Part shown: positions 1 to 10,439 of the stretch, in pieces
How the letters are laid out: every line of letters begins with the position of its first letter
Numbering within the stretch: position 1 is the first letter of the stretch
NCBI GenBank assembly: GCA_039881145.1
Contig: JAYKKI010000060.1
Span: forward strand, 8,952,501-9,016,500
Source: Druceiella hillmani
Taxonomy: Eukaryota > Arthropoda > Insecta > Lepidoptera > Hepialidae
Direction: 5' to 3'
DNA length: 64,000 nt
Translations under genes and position numbers: made by a program
The notes under the pieces: generated by a model
Told to the model about the DNA's origin: nothing
Database searches by the model: none
Seen by the model: the letters and a program-made list of their open reading frames with translations, nothing else

Positions 1-160
1 ACAAGCAATCATGGGACATCGTACACGAGTTGAAATTTCTCAGTTCAACTTCAGACCCGTACTTGTCCATCCTTTTATTACAGCCACGGAGTTTCATTTT
101 ATTTTCATCAAGAATTTTTTTCATATGAAATGTCAGCAATTAATTGTAATGATGGTATTA
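1..160. other. left edge, possibly coding-like
   Basis: The first ~100 bases are richer in G and C than the DNA that follows and stay open in several frames. On the plus strand, frame 2 is open to about 160 and frame 3 to about 129. On the minus strand a frame is open from about 132 to the edge. I recognise none of these peptides. It could be the end of a further exon (an Osiris 3' exon or a neighbour) or chance. Sequence left of the window would decide it. Confidence 0.15.
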
Positions 161-226
161 TAAAATTATATAGGAATAAATAAAAATAAAAGACCCATAT
201 AGGCATGTTGTAATATATGTATATAA

Positions 227-229
<3 letters not shown>

Positions 230-316
<87 letters not shown>
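230..316. repeat. (TA)n/(CA)n microsatellite
   Basis: A pure AT/TA run with a short internal CA tract. The following stretch, about 317-984, is AT-rich and shows no gene signal; the short open frames near 712-1082 have no recognisable product. Confidence 0.9.
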
Positions 317-321
<5 letters not shown>

Positions 322-984
322 TATATTGAGTAAATATAAAGATACGAATAATAATTTAATCTAATTTGGCAAATTAACGTTATAGTTTTTCAGTAATCTT
401 TATTTTTATTTTTAATTCTTTTTTTTTTCAATATTTTTATATCTGTGCAAGGTGAAAAAATAATATATTTATCTAAAATAATATTGATTTTTGTGAATAA
501 TTTATTAAAAAAATATTATATTTTGTATCCTTAGATATTTAAAAATAAACTACAAATTATTTATTTTTTTATAAATTGTTTTGAAAATAGTAACGAATTG
601 TAACCAATAATAATAACAGTTACCAATATAGTAACGGACTGAACTAAAATAATGAAAAATAATCAATATGTTATTTTAACCCCTGGGCGCGTGCGTTAGT
701 AAGCGACAGGTTTGAATGTGGTGCCAACCAAACGTAAACATGTGAATAAACATGATATAAACCTATACGTGGGGTGTAAAAAGTTTTTGAAGGAGGGCTG
801 CGGATATTTGGGTTATGGTTTAAATAACATTCGGTCGCCGAAGCGAGTGGACATAGTTTTGTTGTGCGAATACTGGGTCCTGTTACATAGTAAATGTAAA
901 TGTATGCCAGTATTTACTACATAGTTATTATTGTTATCATATATATATTGTATTTGATAGGAATTTTAGTAATAAACAAGTTTG

Positions 985-1440
985 AAAGTTGTGAAATTCG
1001 TAACGCTATATACCCTAGGACTTGTTTGGATCCAAACGAATCTAAGAAAACTTTGTTTGTTGAAATAATTTTAATAGATTAGTCCGTACGAGTAAAGAAA
1101 CTAACTCACATATATACATACATACTTAGCTTGTAAAATTCGTAACTCTGTATACGCTAGGACTTCTCTGGACGAAGACGAATCTAAGAACACTTCGTTT
1201 GTTGAATCATTTTAGTAGGTTAGTCCGTATGAGGAAGCAAACTAACTTACATAAATACATACGTATTTAACTTGTGAAATTCATAACGCCATACACCCTA
1301 AGGCTTTTCTGGATCAAGACGTATCTGAGAACACCTCATTTGTTAAAATCATTTCTGTAGTTTAGTCCGTACGCTGTACGAAAAAACAAACTAAGTAATA
1401 AGAGCACATATATACATAGCCCGAGAAATACATAACTCTT
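985..1440. repeat. 142-bp tandem repeat, about 3.1 copies
   Basis: The block starting with GTGAAATTCGTAAC recurs at about 993, 1135 and 1276, with a partial fourth near 1425. The spacing is 141-149 bp. Each unit carries versions of GACGAATCTAAGAACAC and TTAGTCCGTACG. Copies are moderately diverged, so the array is old. No coding function is seen. Confidence 0.85.
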
Positions 1441-1856
1441 TCTCTGCCGTAGTTGGGTAGTAAAAGCTCTTTCTCCCCCTTTTCAAGTTCTTTCTTCAAT
1501 TTATTTTTTTTTATTAAGTAGTTCCAGCAAGCTATACTATATATTTTTTCATCTCATATTTTTTAATAAACTCCCGAACGTATGAAACTAATTGAATTAT
1601 TTTGTGGCATTGCGTTTGGTTTCAGTTACCTCTTCCATATCACGCTTTGAATTTTCGTTTCTTCGGGCGGATTTGAGATGGTTCACCAAGCGAGGAAGTT
1701 AAGTTAAAATTGTTATTAGTGTGTATGATTTTTATTTATTTTCATATTTATCTATTTTTATTCTTTTTACTCTAAAAAAACATTTATAGTTCATATATAA
1801 CTTTATTTTTTTTTTAACGTAAACGGGGACTTTTTTTATTTATTAACTGTACTATA

Positions 1857-1857
1857 G

Positions 1858-1926
<69 letters not shown>
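1857..1926. repeat. (TA)n microsatellite
   Basis: About 70 bp of nearly perfect TA dinucleotides, just past the donor site of the last visible Osiris exon and so inside the next intron. Confidence 0.9.
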
Positions 1927-1987
1927 CATTATATTATCGAAAACAGAGAAACGGTCGGTCACCGCATTTTTAATTTAATATTAATAC

Positions 1988-2255
1988 CTCATTGTCCCTC
2001 ATATCGCCCATCATCATCCTTTTCAGCATCATAAAGCCGCTGAAGAACACGGACATCATTGAGAAGAAGAAGGCTTTCTTGGCTAATATGATAACTCCTA
2101 GCCATATCAAACCCAGGACAATGGCGAGTTTGACTTTGATGGCCAGAATAATCGGGATCAGAATCCGTAAGATCCTTCTCGCTCTGCCGCGGCCTTCTGT
2201 CGAAATTTCCGTTATGGACCTCTTCATGTTCTCAGGGACGTAATCCCTCAGTGAT
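1988..2255 (-). CDS. Osiris-family protein, DUF1676 exon (third visible exon, gene continues left)
   Basis: This exon encodes residues 87-176 of the predicted protein. It holds the family hallmark: a Gly/Arg-rich basic stretch (EGRGRARRILR, about 107-117) followed by a long hydrophobic region (about 118-164) able to make one or two membrane segments, then LKRMMMG. Osiris proteins are insect-specific, with a signal peptide, paired N-terminal cysteines and this DUF1676 domain; they are expressed in cuticle-forming epithelia and are linked to vesicle trafficking. The acceptor is AATTTTCAG|AT. Its first base completes the AG left by exon 2, giving Arg87. The donor I choose is ATGAG|GTATTA at 1988/1987 in phase 0. 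Without splicing, the frame would add six codons and stop near 1970. The family's C-terminal part, with its AQxLAY motif, is not seen, so at least one more exon should lie left of the window. The Osiris number cannot be assigned. The call is firm; the 3' exon border is less so. Confidence 0.85.
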
Positions 2256-2429
2256 CTGAAAATTAATCATACAAAATGTTTAAATATTAAAAGAATGTAG
2301 CAAAAAATTTGAAAAAAAGGAATATTATAATGAGATTAATATATTAGGAAGAATATAACATAATTTTTATGAATTATTTTCGTCTTAAACACATTAAAAG
2401 AAGTTAATTAGTGTAATGATATATTGTTT

Positions 2430-4257
2430 AACACGTTATTTCCATATTTTAGGATCTGGGTAAGCAAGTATAAATCATGTATAACATAATTCAAAATACA
2501 AATTATATACATATAATCTTACATGTAATCACTCTATACATGTAATCACGTTATTTCCATATTTTAAGATCTGGGTAAGCATGTATAAATCATGTATAAC
2601 ATAATTCAAAATACAAATGATATACATGTAATCTTACATGTAATCACTCTATACATGTAATCACGTTATTTCCATATTTTAGGATCTGGGTAAGCAAGTA
2701 TAAATCATGTATAACATAATTAAAAATACAAATGATATACATGTAATCTTACATGTAATCACTCTATATATGTAATCACGTTATTTCCATATTTTAGGAT
2801 CTGGGTAAGCAAGTATAAATCATGTATAACATAATTAAAAATACAAATGATATACATGTAATCTTACATGTAACCACTCTATACATGTAATCACGTTATT
2901 TCCATATTTTAGGATCTGGGTAAGCAAGTATAAATCATTTATAACATAATTCAAAATACAAATGATATACATGTAATCTTACATGCAATCTTACATGTAA
3001 TCACTCTATACATGTAATCATGTTATTTCCATATTTTAGGATCTGGGTAAGCAAGTATAAATCATGTATAACATAATTCAAAATACAAATGATATACATG
3101 TAATCTTACATGTAATCACTCTGTACATGTAATCACGTTATTTCCATATTTTAGGATCTGGGTAAGCAAGTATAAATCATGTATAACATAATTCAAAATA
3201 CAAATGATATACATGTAATCTTACATGTAATCACTCTGTACATGTAATCACGTTATTTCCATATTTTAGAATCTGGGTAAGCAAGTATAAATCATGTATA
3301 ACATAATTCAAAATACAAATGATATACATGTAATCTTACATGTAATCACTCTATACATGTAATCACGTTATTTCCATATTTTAGGATCTGGGTAAGCAAG
3401 TATAAATCATGTATAACATAATTAAAAATACAAATGATATACATGTAATCTTACATGTAATCACTCTATATATGTAATCACGTTATTTCCATATTTTAGG
3501 ATCTGGGTAAGCAAGTATAAATCATGTATAACATAATTAAAAATACAAATGATATACATGTAATCTTACATGTAACCACTCTATACATGTAATCACGTTA
3601 TTTCCATATTTTAGGATCTGGGTAAGCAAGTATAAATCATTTATAACATAATTCAAAATACAAATGATATACATGTAATCTTACATGCAATCTTACATGT
3701 AATCACTCTATACATGTAATCATGTTATTTCCATATTTTAGGATCTGGGTAAGCAAGTATAAATCATGTATAACATAATTCAAAATACAAATGATATACA
3801 TGTAATCTTACATGTAATCACTCTGTACATGTAATCACGTTATTTCCATATTTTAGGATCTGGGTAAGCAAGTATAAATCATGTATAACATAATTCAAAA
3901 TACAAATGATATACATGTAATCTTACATGTAATCACTCTGTACATGTAATCACGTTATTTCCATATTTTAGAATCTGGGTAAGCAAGTATAAATCATGTA
4001 TAACATAATTCAAAATACAAATGATATACATGTAATCTTACATGTAATCACTCTGTACATGTAATCACGTTATTTCCATATTTTAGAATCTGGGTAAGCA
4101 AGTATAAATCATGTATAACATAATTCAAAATACAAATGATATACATGTAATCACTCTGTACATGTAATCACGTTATTTCCATATTTTAGGATCTGGGTAA
4201 GCAAGTATAAATCATGTATAACATAATTCAAAATACAAATGATATACATGTAATCTT
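2430..4257. repeat. 115-bp satellite, about 16 units, with 702-bp higher-order repeat
   Basis: The CGTTATTTCCATATTTTAG segment recurs at about 2432, 2547, 2662, 2777, 2892, 3019, 3134, 3249, 3364, 3479, 3594, 3721, 3836, 3951, 4066 and 4169. The period is 115 bp. Two units are 127 bp (one extra 12-bp ACATGTAATCTT-type block) and one is 103 bp (one block lost). The order of variants at 2662-3363 is repeated at 3364-4065, so a six-unit block of 702 bp was duplicated. Units contain several TACATGTA palindromes. The array lies in intron 2 of the Osiris gene. Confidence 0.95.
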
Positions 4258-5340
4258 TTGCCCGAATTACTTAGTTTTGTTATCCATATCTTTAAAAGAC
4301 ATTCAAAAAGAAAACTTTCATCAAAATTTCATAATGGCGTTAAAATAAGATTTAATAAAAATTGTATAAGACATTTTTTTACTCTTTCAAATGTCATTAA
4401 ATTTAAGTAAATTCTGTAGGGTTCTTTTGAAATTATTATGAATTTAATAAGAAACTACGAGGTACTTCACAGAAAATGTATTCGTCGGAAATTAATACGT
4501 ATACTATTTAGTGAAAACGTTTATTATCAGTTTTCTTCCAACGTAGCGATAGAGAAATATAGACGTAATGTCAGTACTGTACTCTTCAAATGATCCTTTA
4601 ATACTTTGCATTTTATCTAATTTAATTGTAGGATCACTCCCGGTTTCTATCAGTTGCGAGAGATTTTAAATATTTTTACAGTTTATTTACTTTTTTATTT
4701 TCTAGCTTAAACGGAAATGGCTACAATAGCAATAATGTCAAAAATCTAAATAAAATACTAGTCTTACTTTTGCTAGATCACGGAGTTGTGTATATTGAAC
4801 TGTTACTACATGAATCCTATTAGATATCGTTTGGAAATTTTCAATGTTATAGTTTCCCTATACTTTGTTTATAAGTTCCAAAGACCAGTTGCAACTATTG
4901 AAGCTGTCTACATATAACTACACTTCATTTCAACATATTGAGTGTCCATTGTTTTACGTATAAGATAGTAAATATATTTGATACTAGCTGTGCACAAGGC
5001 TTTCCTTGCGCAGATCTTTGCAAAATATTGTTAAGTCTACTGTAAGGACAAAACACGTAATAACATCTATACTAATCGTAAATGTATTTTTTTCAAATGA
5101 TTCTTTTCAAAAAATGTTTATTTTATACGTTGCGTAACAGACAACTGTGTTTTATATATTAGTCAAATATAGCTTGTCTAATATACACCTTTTGCAAAAG
5201 GAAAACGGCAACTCTAGACCACTTATTAGTGTTTTCAGCAAATTGCGAGTAAGTAGGTAAGCACATTTTATTATTTAAGTCAAATTCTGTTTCGTAATAT
5301 CAGTTCAGAGTTGCAAATGATTATATAGGTATGCCATTAG
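4258..5340. other. intronic DNA, no gene seen
   Basis: AT-rich sequence without a convincing open frame. At 4985-5035 there is a fragment beginning ACTAGCTGTGCACAAGGC. This resembles the terminal motif of the dispersed repeat seen at 28331 and is probably a decayed mobile-element end. Confidence 0.5.
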
Positions 5341-5415
5341 TCTACTTTAATGTATCTAATTGATCACAATTAAATGAAACTACGTGACGTAGTATTATTT
5401 CTACTTTATTTAATT

Positions 5416-5476
5416 TCTTTACCACGACCTAGATTTCGTTGTATTACAAGATCTTCAGGTGGGCTATTAGCAAAGA
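5416..5476 (-). ncRNA. hammerhead-like ribozyme, copy A1
   Basis: Read on the minus strand: UCUUUG, 8-nt bulge CUAAUAGC, CCAC, core CUGAAGA, an extra U, stem II CUUGU-AAU-ACAAC, GAAA, stem III AUC-UA-GGU (counting the last A of GAAA), C17, GUGG, UAAAGA. Stem I pairs CCAC/GUGG and UCUUUG/UAAAGA. The closing pair of stem II is C.C rather than G-C and stem III has a U.G wobble, so this copy may be weak. Confidence 0.7.
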
Positions 5477-5537
5477 TTTTTACTAATAGCCCGCCTGAAG
5501 ATGTTGTAATACAATGAAACCTATGTCGTGGTAAATA
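5477..5537 (+). ncRNA. hammerhead-like ribozyme, copy A2
   Basis: It begins at the base after copy A1 ends, on the other strand, so the two folds are back to back. Core CTGAAGA lies at 5495-5501, stem II GUUGU-AAU-ACAAU closes with G.U, and GAAA is intact. Stem III ACC-UA-UGU has one mismatch. C17 is at 5527, so cleavage would fall between 5527 and 5528. Proximal stem I CCGC/GUGG pairs with one wobble; the distal part pairs only partly. Confidence 0.7.
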
Positions 5538-5815
5538 AATTAAAGAAAGTAGAAATAATACTACGTCACGTAGTTTCATATTATTGTGAAGAATGAATGT
5601 CTACAAAATTAACGCCAAATATATTCAGTATCTAATTGATACATATGGCGGACTTACTGCTACGAGAGTAAGCTTTTATAGTCAACCAGAACACCAAACC
5701 AGCCCCGCTCGACGGCGGCCGGGTATCGAACCCTGGTCCCCGTGGTGCGTCGCGCCGCCAAGGACCGTATGCCTTGTGATCAACCCAACACACCATCGCG
5801 ACGACTTCTTTACCT

Positions 5816-7171
5816 AACGGCGATGACTATTATAGTAGATTATTTTTTCTGACAAATTCGAGTGCAGTTTCATGATTGACTTTTCAGCAGAAATCAGACG
5901 AAGTCCACATGCCATTGCAACTTTTTACCATGCGGCCAATATCTTTGTGGAAACTCTACACATTCATCAGATATCATACAATACAGCAAAAAATCTGCAG
6001 AAAATATATCTGTAAAGACATTTTGCACCGAGTTGTTGGTATGAGGACAAGAGCTTCACTACCAAAATTATATAATTTTCCGCCTTCTTTATCTTTAAAG
6101 AAATTGTGGCTTTTAATTTTGTTGCTGATAAATATAAAGCTTGATATTTCATAAACGGATCGCTCTTTCAAAAAATTGTTCAAGACATACCCCACGATTT
6201 TTATAACGACTGTTCAACATTCCTTACATGCGACTAAAATACACTTACTTTACAGTATAGTACATAATAGAAAAGTTTTTGAAAATACTTGATTTCCCAA
6301 GTTTGTAGTTATTATAAACATGTAAAACTATATCGAATTTCAGTTTCAGAGCACTAATCGTCTACGAGTAAAACAACTGTGATATACAAATCGATAGACA
6401 GATATGTCGCGACTATAAAGTTTCCTAATCCTGAACCCTAAGAATGAATTATATAAACCCTATCAGCCTATACAGATGTAATTTTATTTTCTTTACTGAA
6501 ATAATTTCAGGGACGAAATTTCATCTAAGGGTTCAAAGTATAAAATACCGATTAATCAAACTTCAAGACTTTTGAGACGAAGTTTTTAATTAATGCTCCT
6601 TTTGGCATTGCATAAGTTTAATTACGATAGTTAATTACTGTGAAATCAAGAAAAGAAGAACTGGCCAAGTTTATACTTTTTAGTTAATTTCAATGATATG
6701 ACAGGAGCCTTTAACTCGATTAATTTTAACTTGAAATTCCTAATTATTAGGGCAAAGTTATTTCAATTTGTTAATTAAAGGAATATTTGAAGAACTCGTT
6801 TAATGTAGTTTTGCTAATTTTTACGGGTCAATGCCTCAAAGAAAACGTGAACCATTTCAGGGTCACAAACGTGTTCCTTTGTCTCAACAGTTTTCCTAAG
6901 AAACCGCTCGAAGTAGATATTTGAAATCGATGCAATAGACCATATTGATCGGCAATGTAATAGAGCATATTAATTGGCGAATATGCAAAAATTTTTGATA
7001 TGGTAACTAGAAAAGTTATGTACTTGAAAAAAATTTAAGTTTTATTGTGGGATATTATTCAAAAGAACTAGTTATAATGGTATCAAAAGTAAAATTTTTC
7101 ATAATTTTAAGTACAGATGTTTAAAAAAATATACAAAAATATATCGCACCCTTTCCCCTTGTTTTCGAAAC
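5816..7171. other. intronic DNA, no gene seen
   Basis: The open frames near 5876-6195 overlap on both strands, start in SINE flanks and show no family resemblance. At about 6290-6420 a stretch (AATTTCAGTTTCAGAGCACTAATCG split by changes, then CGATAGACAGATA) resembles the 3' end of a common insect dispersed repeat, also seen near 32740. Nothing else is supported. Confidence 0.45.
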
Positions 7172-7185
7172 TAATTAATTTAATA

Positions 7186-7379
7186 ACAATTAAATAAAAC
7201 TCGTGATATATTCGTGAAGATTTTGAATCTTTGCCAATAGCCCCCCTGAAGACGTTGTAATACAGCGAAACCTAGGTCGTGGTAAAGAAATTAAAGAAAG
7301 TAGAAATAATACTATATCACGTAGTTTCATTTCATTGTGAACAATGAATCTCTTCAAAATTAACGCCAAATATATTCAA
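7186..7379 (+). mobile_element. ribozyme element, copy B1 (left arm mostly deleted)
   Basis: It starts ACAATTAAATAAAAC and ends CCAAATATATTCAA. The 14-bp repeat TAATTAATTTAATA flanks it at 7172-7185 and 7380-7393. The left arm is cut to about 25 bp plus a few bases before the ribozyme; the right arm and tail are full length. This is the same family and orientation as copy A. Confidence 0.8.
7228..7288 (+). ncRNA. hammerhead-like ribozyme, copy B1
   Basis: Distal stem I UCUUUG/UAAAGA, 8-nt bulge, proximal stem I CCCC/GUGG with one U.C mismatch. Core CTGAAGA at 7246-7252, then C in place of the usual extra U. Stem II GUUGU-AAU-ACAGC pairs with one wobble, then GAAA. Stem III ACC-UA-GGU is perfect. 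C17 is at 7278. All catalytic core positions are kept. Confidence 0.72.
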
Positions 7380-7491
7380 TAATTAATTTAATATTGAATA
7401 TATATGGCGTTAATTTTGTAGAAATTCATTATTCACAATTAAATGAAACTACGTGGATATAGTATTATTTCTACTTTCTTTAAGTTCTTTA

Positions 7492-7532
7492 CCACGACCT
7501 AAGTTTCGTTGTATTGCAACATTTTCAGGTGG
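7492..7532 (-). ncRNA. hammerhead-like ribozyme, copy B2 (broken core)
   Basis: Core reads CUGAAAA instead of CUGANGA, so the catalytic G8 is A. Stem II (GUUGC-AAU-ACAAC), GAAA, stem III (ACU-UA-GGU), C17 and CCAC/GUGG remain. The 5' side of distal stem I is replaced by a TA microsatellite. It is expected to be inactive. Confidence 0.6.
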
Positions 7533-7536
7533 GTAT

Positions 7537-7573
<37 letters not shown>

Positions 7574-7576
7574 AAT

Positions 7577-7607
<31 letters not shown>

Positions 7608-7922
7608 TATAATTAGTGGTATAACCTCGTTTTAACTTCCAGGTTGCTTTTGTATAAACGTATTACCAAGAATAACTTCCATTTCATTTTATTAGATACA
7701 CCAGAACATTTGCATTGTATAACCTCATATAATAACAACAATTGAATTCATTACCCTCACTAAAATACTGGTATATTGTATAACTCTCGGAAATATAATA
7801 AAACCTACACCACTCCCTTACAATAAACTCACTAACATAAGCAGTGGGAAAACCCACACAAACCCGGCTTCCGCTATTGTATTTGAAACATATAAATACT
7901 GTTGGAGGTTCCTAAGAGTTAA

Positions 7923-7983
7923 TCTTTACTAATAGCCCACCTTAAGATGTTGTAGTACAACGAAACCGAGGTCGTGGTAAAGA
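7923..7983 (+). ncRNA. hammerhead-like ribozyme, copy C (broken core)
   Basis: This is the best-paired copy: stem I UCUUUA/UAAAGA and CCAC/GUGG, stem II GUUGU-AGU-ACAAC, stem III ACC-GA-GGU, C17 at 7973. The core, however, is CUUAAGA, with G5 changed to U, which should abolish cleavage. The stem II loop has changed (AGU for AAU) while the pairing is kept. Confidence 0.65.
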
Positions 7984-8049
7984 ACTTAAAGAAAGTAGAA
8001 ATAATACTACATCACGTAGTTTCATTTAATTGTGAATTAATTTAATATT

Positions 8050-10439
8050 AATAAGAAATCATGTTTCTAGAAACCTACGTAACGGTTATAGGAAAACTAC
8101 AATCATGACTCGAGATGTCATAGTTTCCCAAATTTTCATGATAATATATATGTGATAATGTATACCGTACTTAATTTTATTGAATATTTTTTAATGTTAA
8201 TTACATTAGAGAGTTTATATTAGTGATAACTCATGATAAAAAAGTAATTTCACTTCAAAGTACACTTGGTTGGTTTTTAGTTATTAATAACTCAGTTTCT
8301 TTTCTCTTTCCTATGAATGAATTGCCGTATTCCGTAATATAAAAACAATATTGGCTGTATAAAAGTTATTTTTAAAAGTCATGTGTGCGAGAAGAAAATG
8401 TGCCTTAATTAGGAAAAAAAACCGGTGTATAATGGCGCTATTTAAGAAACTTTGGATTCATACTAAAAACTACCAATTTATTCTCTTGATATTATACCAG
8501 TCTATGTTGCATATAACGTGAGAATGAATATATACCTAAAATATAGAATATATTATAAATGTTAAATATTATGGTAAATATTAAATTGTTATTTCATTTA
8601 TATGTTCAATGATAAAATGCCAAGAAAATAACATTTATCTTATATTGACATTTTTATTTACACCATTAAAACTACTTTTCATTTCAAAAAGCTATTTTTA
8701 TAGAAGATGGAAATAATTATAATTTATCCATTATTATGTCGAAATTTAAAATTATGTTGCTACTTAAACCGGCTGTTGCTATACGTTGTAACGACAACAT
8801 TAGGCAATAATTTGGTTTCTAATATCGCATAAAGTAACGAAATGTCATCCTCCGTTATGAAAAAAATTCGAAGTGTATTTTATATGTATATAAATGAAAT
8901 GGGATTACATTTCTTGAGTAATAAAGGTGTTTGTAATAAGTTTAAATTATAATAATCTTTGAAACAATGAACATAATTATCTCGTTCAAATTCAATACAA
9001 AGGTGCGTGGTGGTATACTGAAGGAATAAATACTTTGGCTTCCTCAGAATCTAACAACAAATAATTGGATAAATGTATTGCTAAATTTGTCACGAAACTA
9101 AAAAAATATGTTTAGAAAGCTCGTTAATGTACCAAGGAAAGACATTTCTAGAGAATGTGTTTTTATTTTATTGACTCAAAAAACTTTTAGATCAATTGTA
9201 ATATCATTAAAACTTTTTGAACAACTAAATCATTATGGACTAGAGCAACCGATTGCATTACAATATAATTTTCTTTTCGTTGAACGTGTAATTTATAATT
9301 GTTTTAAAATCCATTTTCATTATAATTTTTCGAAAAAAAAAACAATATTTTATTAAAATTAAAAGGCAAATTTTTGATAAATTGGTGATATTTCGAGAAA
9401 TATAAATTCTTACGTGTTACGCTGCAAAATAAAAGCAATTTTATTCAAAATAAAAATATTTACTTATTTTTTCATTCAGTGTATTCTACTATTTTCCCAT
9501 ACTTGGAGTTGGAATTTCAAAACAACAAAGTAGTCCTAACAAGTAATATTATCTTCTTGAAAGTCTTCAAAAAGAGTTTTCAGCAAAAAAATAAAATATT
9601 ATTCTTAACCTAACAATTAAAAATATGTCATAAGTGTAGGTATAGTTTCTTATTTAAATGTAGGTTAATGAGTTCGGTTGCACAGTTAACAGGAATATAC
9701 GAAAATGTAAGTTCTACATAGTGAAATATAAAACGTGTTTGCTTTTTTTTAAGAAAGTTTAATATGGCCAAAATATTTTTTGATAATCGAATACGAATAT
9801 TGTATTTGACTATAATGAAAAAAAAAATGATTAAAGATTAATTGAAAAATGACGTGTAACTAAAACACATCAAGCATCTGAACTGTGATACTTTGATTAT
9901 CAATTTACTAACTTTAAACTTGATAAACTATATAAATCTTTAATCTATCGAAATTTTTATCGATTTTTGTATCAGACTGTCTCATCTATAATATTAGTTA
10001 CGTAGACGCTAGCTACTTTAGATGCTCACTATCCGGGCGAAAATGGCGAGAATCAAATTGTTTCATTACGACTTTGCTTTAAGCCAGTTCAGCATAACAG
10101 TATTGTAGATGTCAGTGGTGATAAACTATATATGCAGTTTTATTTTTAGAAATCTTGAAATTACATTATTTCTCATAAGGTGCCAATTGTAACTGTTTTG
10201 TACTTATTGTATTTTCATAACCGTTTTGATCCTTATTTCTTCTGTTTCCGCGCTTTCATCTTATATTTGATAAATAAAGTCCTTCATTTTTAATTTGTTA
10301 TGGCTACTAATATATAATAGTAAGCAACGTCACAGACATTGCATTATTTGTTGGTTTTTCTTTTTTTTCATTTGAATAGCTTAACGAATTACAATGCATT
10401 TTTTGTATAGGTATTTCAAGCCAAGTCACTTTTTTCTCA
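8050..10439. other. intronic DNA, no gene seen
   Basis: AT-rich unique-looking sequence. The longest plus-strand frame, 9108-9356, ends in an A/T-rich run and has no recognisable motif. I see no repeat array or RNA gene. Confidence 0.45.

Larger units (their letters stand above)
5365..5627. mobile_element. palindromic ribozyme element, copy A (263 bp)
   Basis: The element starts CACAATTAAATGAAAC and ends CCAAATATATTCA. It is flanked by a perfect 13-bp direct repeat GTATCTAATTGAT (5352-5364 and 5628-5640). The two arms are inverted copies, each with the near-palindrome CTACGTGACGTAG, a conserved ATTATTTCTACTTT block and a hammerhead-like fold. The axis is at 5476/5477. The right arm carries an extra ~38-bp tail that the left arm lacks. 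There is no open frame. It probably moves using enzymes from elsewhere, and the ribozyme points to a Penelope-like parent. Confidence 0.85.
5341..5805 (-). mobile_element. tRNA-derived SINE (copy 1), interrupted by a palindromic element
   Basis: Read on the minus strand from 5805, this has a tRNA-like head similar to the plus-strand SINE at 19434, with the same GTGGTGTGTTGGGTTG-type start. A Pol III B-box match GGTTCGATACC lies at 5732-5722. A shared body follows, ending CGCCATATGTATCAATTAGATAC. The tail (ATTAAAGTAGA, 5351-5341) is separated from the body by the ribozyme element at 5365-5627 and one copy of its 13-bp target duplication. The 74-residue plus-strand open frame here is an antisense artefact. 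Confidence 0.8.
7396..8034 (-). mobile_element. ribozyme element, copy B2/C with long interior (639 bp)
   Basis: This is the opposite orientation to copy B1. The tail end (GAATATATATGGCG) is at the left and the CACAATTAAATG-type end at 8034. The 15-bp repeat AATTAATTTAATATT flanks it at 7381-7395 and 8035-8049, and the left repeat overlaps the right repeat of copy B1. Between the two ribozyme arms lie a TA/TAAA microsatellite (about 7533-7606) and about 310 bp of unique sequence (7607-7915) with a TATAAATA near 7892. This interior is absent from other copies here and may be a remnant of the parent element. The 60-aa open frame at 7453-7635 crosses the microsatellite and is not a gene. Confidence 0.75.

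Noticed and set aside
1970..1987. Osiris protein ending at the stop near 1970
   Set aside because: A donor GAG|GTATTA precedes it in phase 0, and the family C-terminal region would be missing. It cannot be fully excluded without transcripts.
1992..2243. Plus-strand 83-codon frame over the Osiris exon
   Set aside because: It is the antisense shadow of a recognised DUF1676 exon with good splice borders.
2430..4257. CRISPR-like array
   Set aside because: No unique spacers; monomers are head to tail and the context is eukaryotic.
2430..4257. Array of micro-exons (TTTTAG...GGTAAG)
   Set aside because: The motifs are on the strand opposite to the gene and are repeated only because the monomer is; no coding frame is kept.
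5593..5817. 74-codon frame with Pro/Arg-rich peptide
   Set aside because: It is the antisense of a SINE tRNA-like head.
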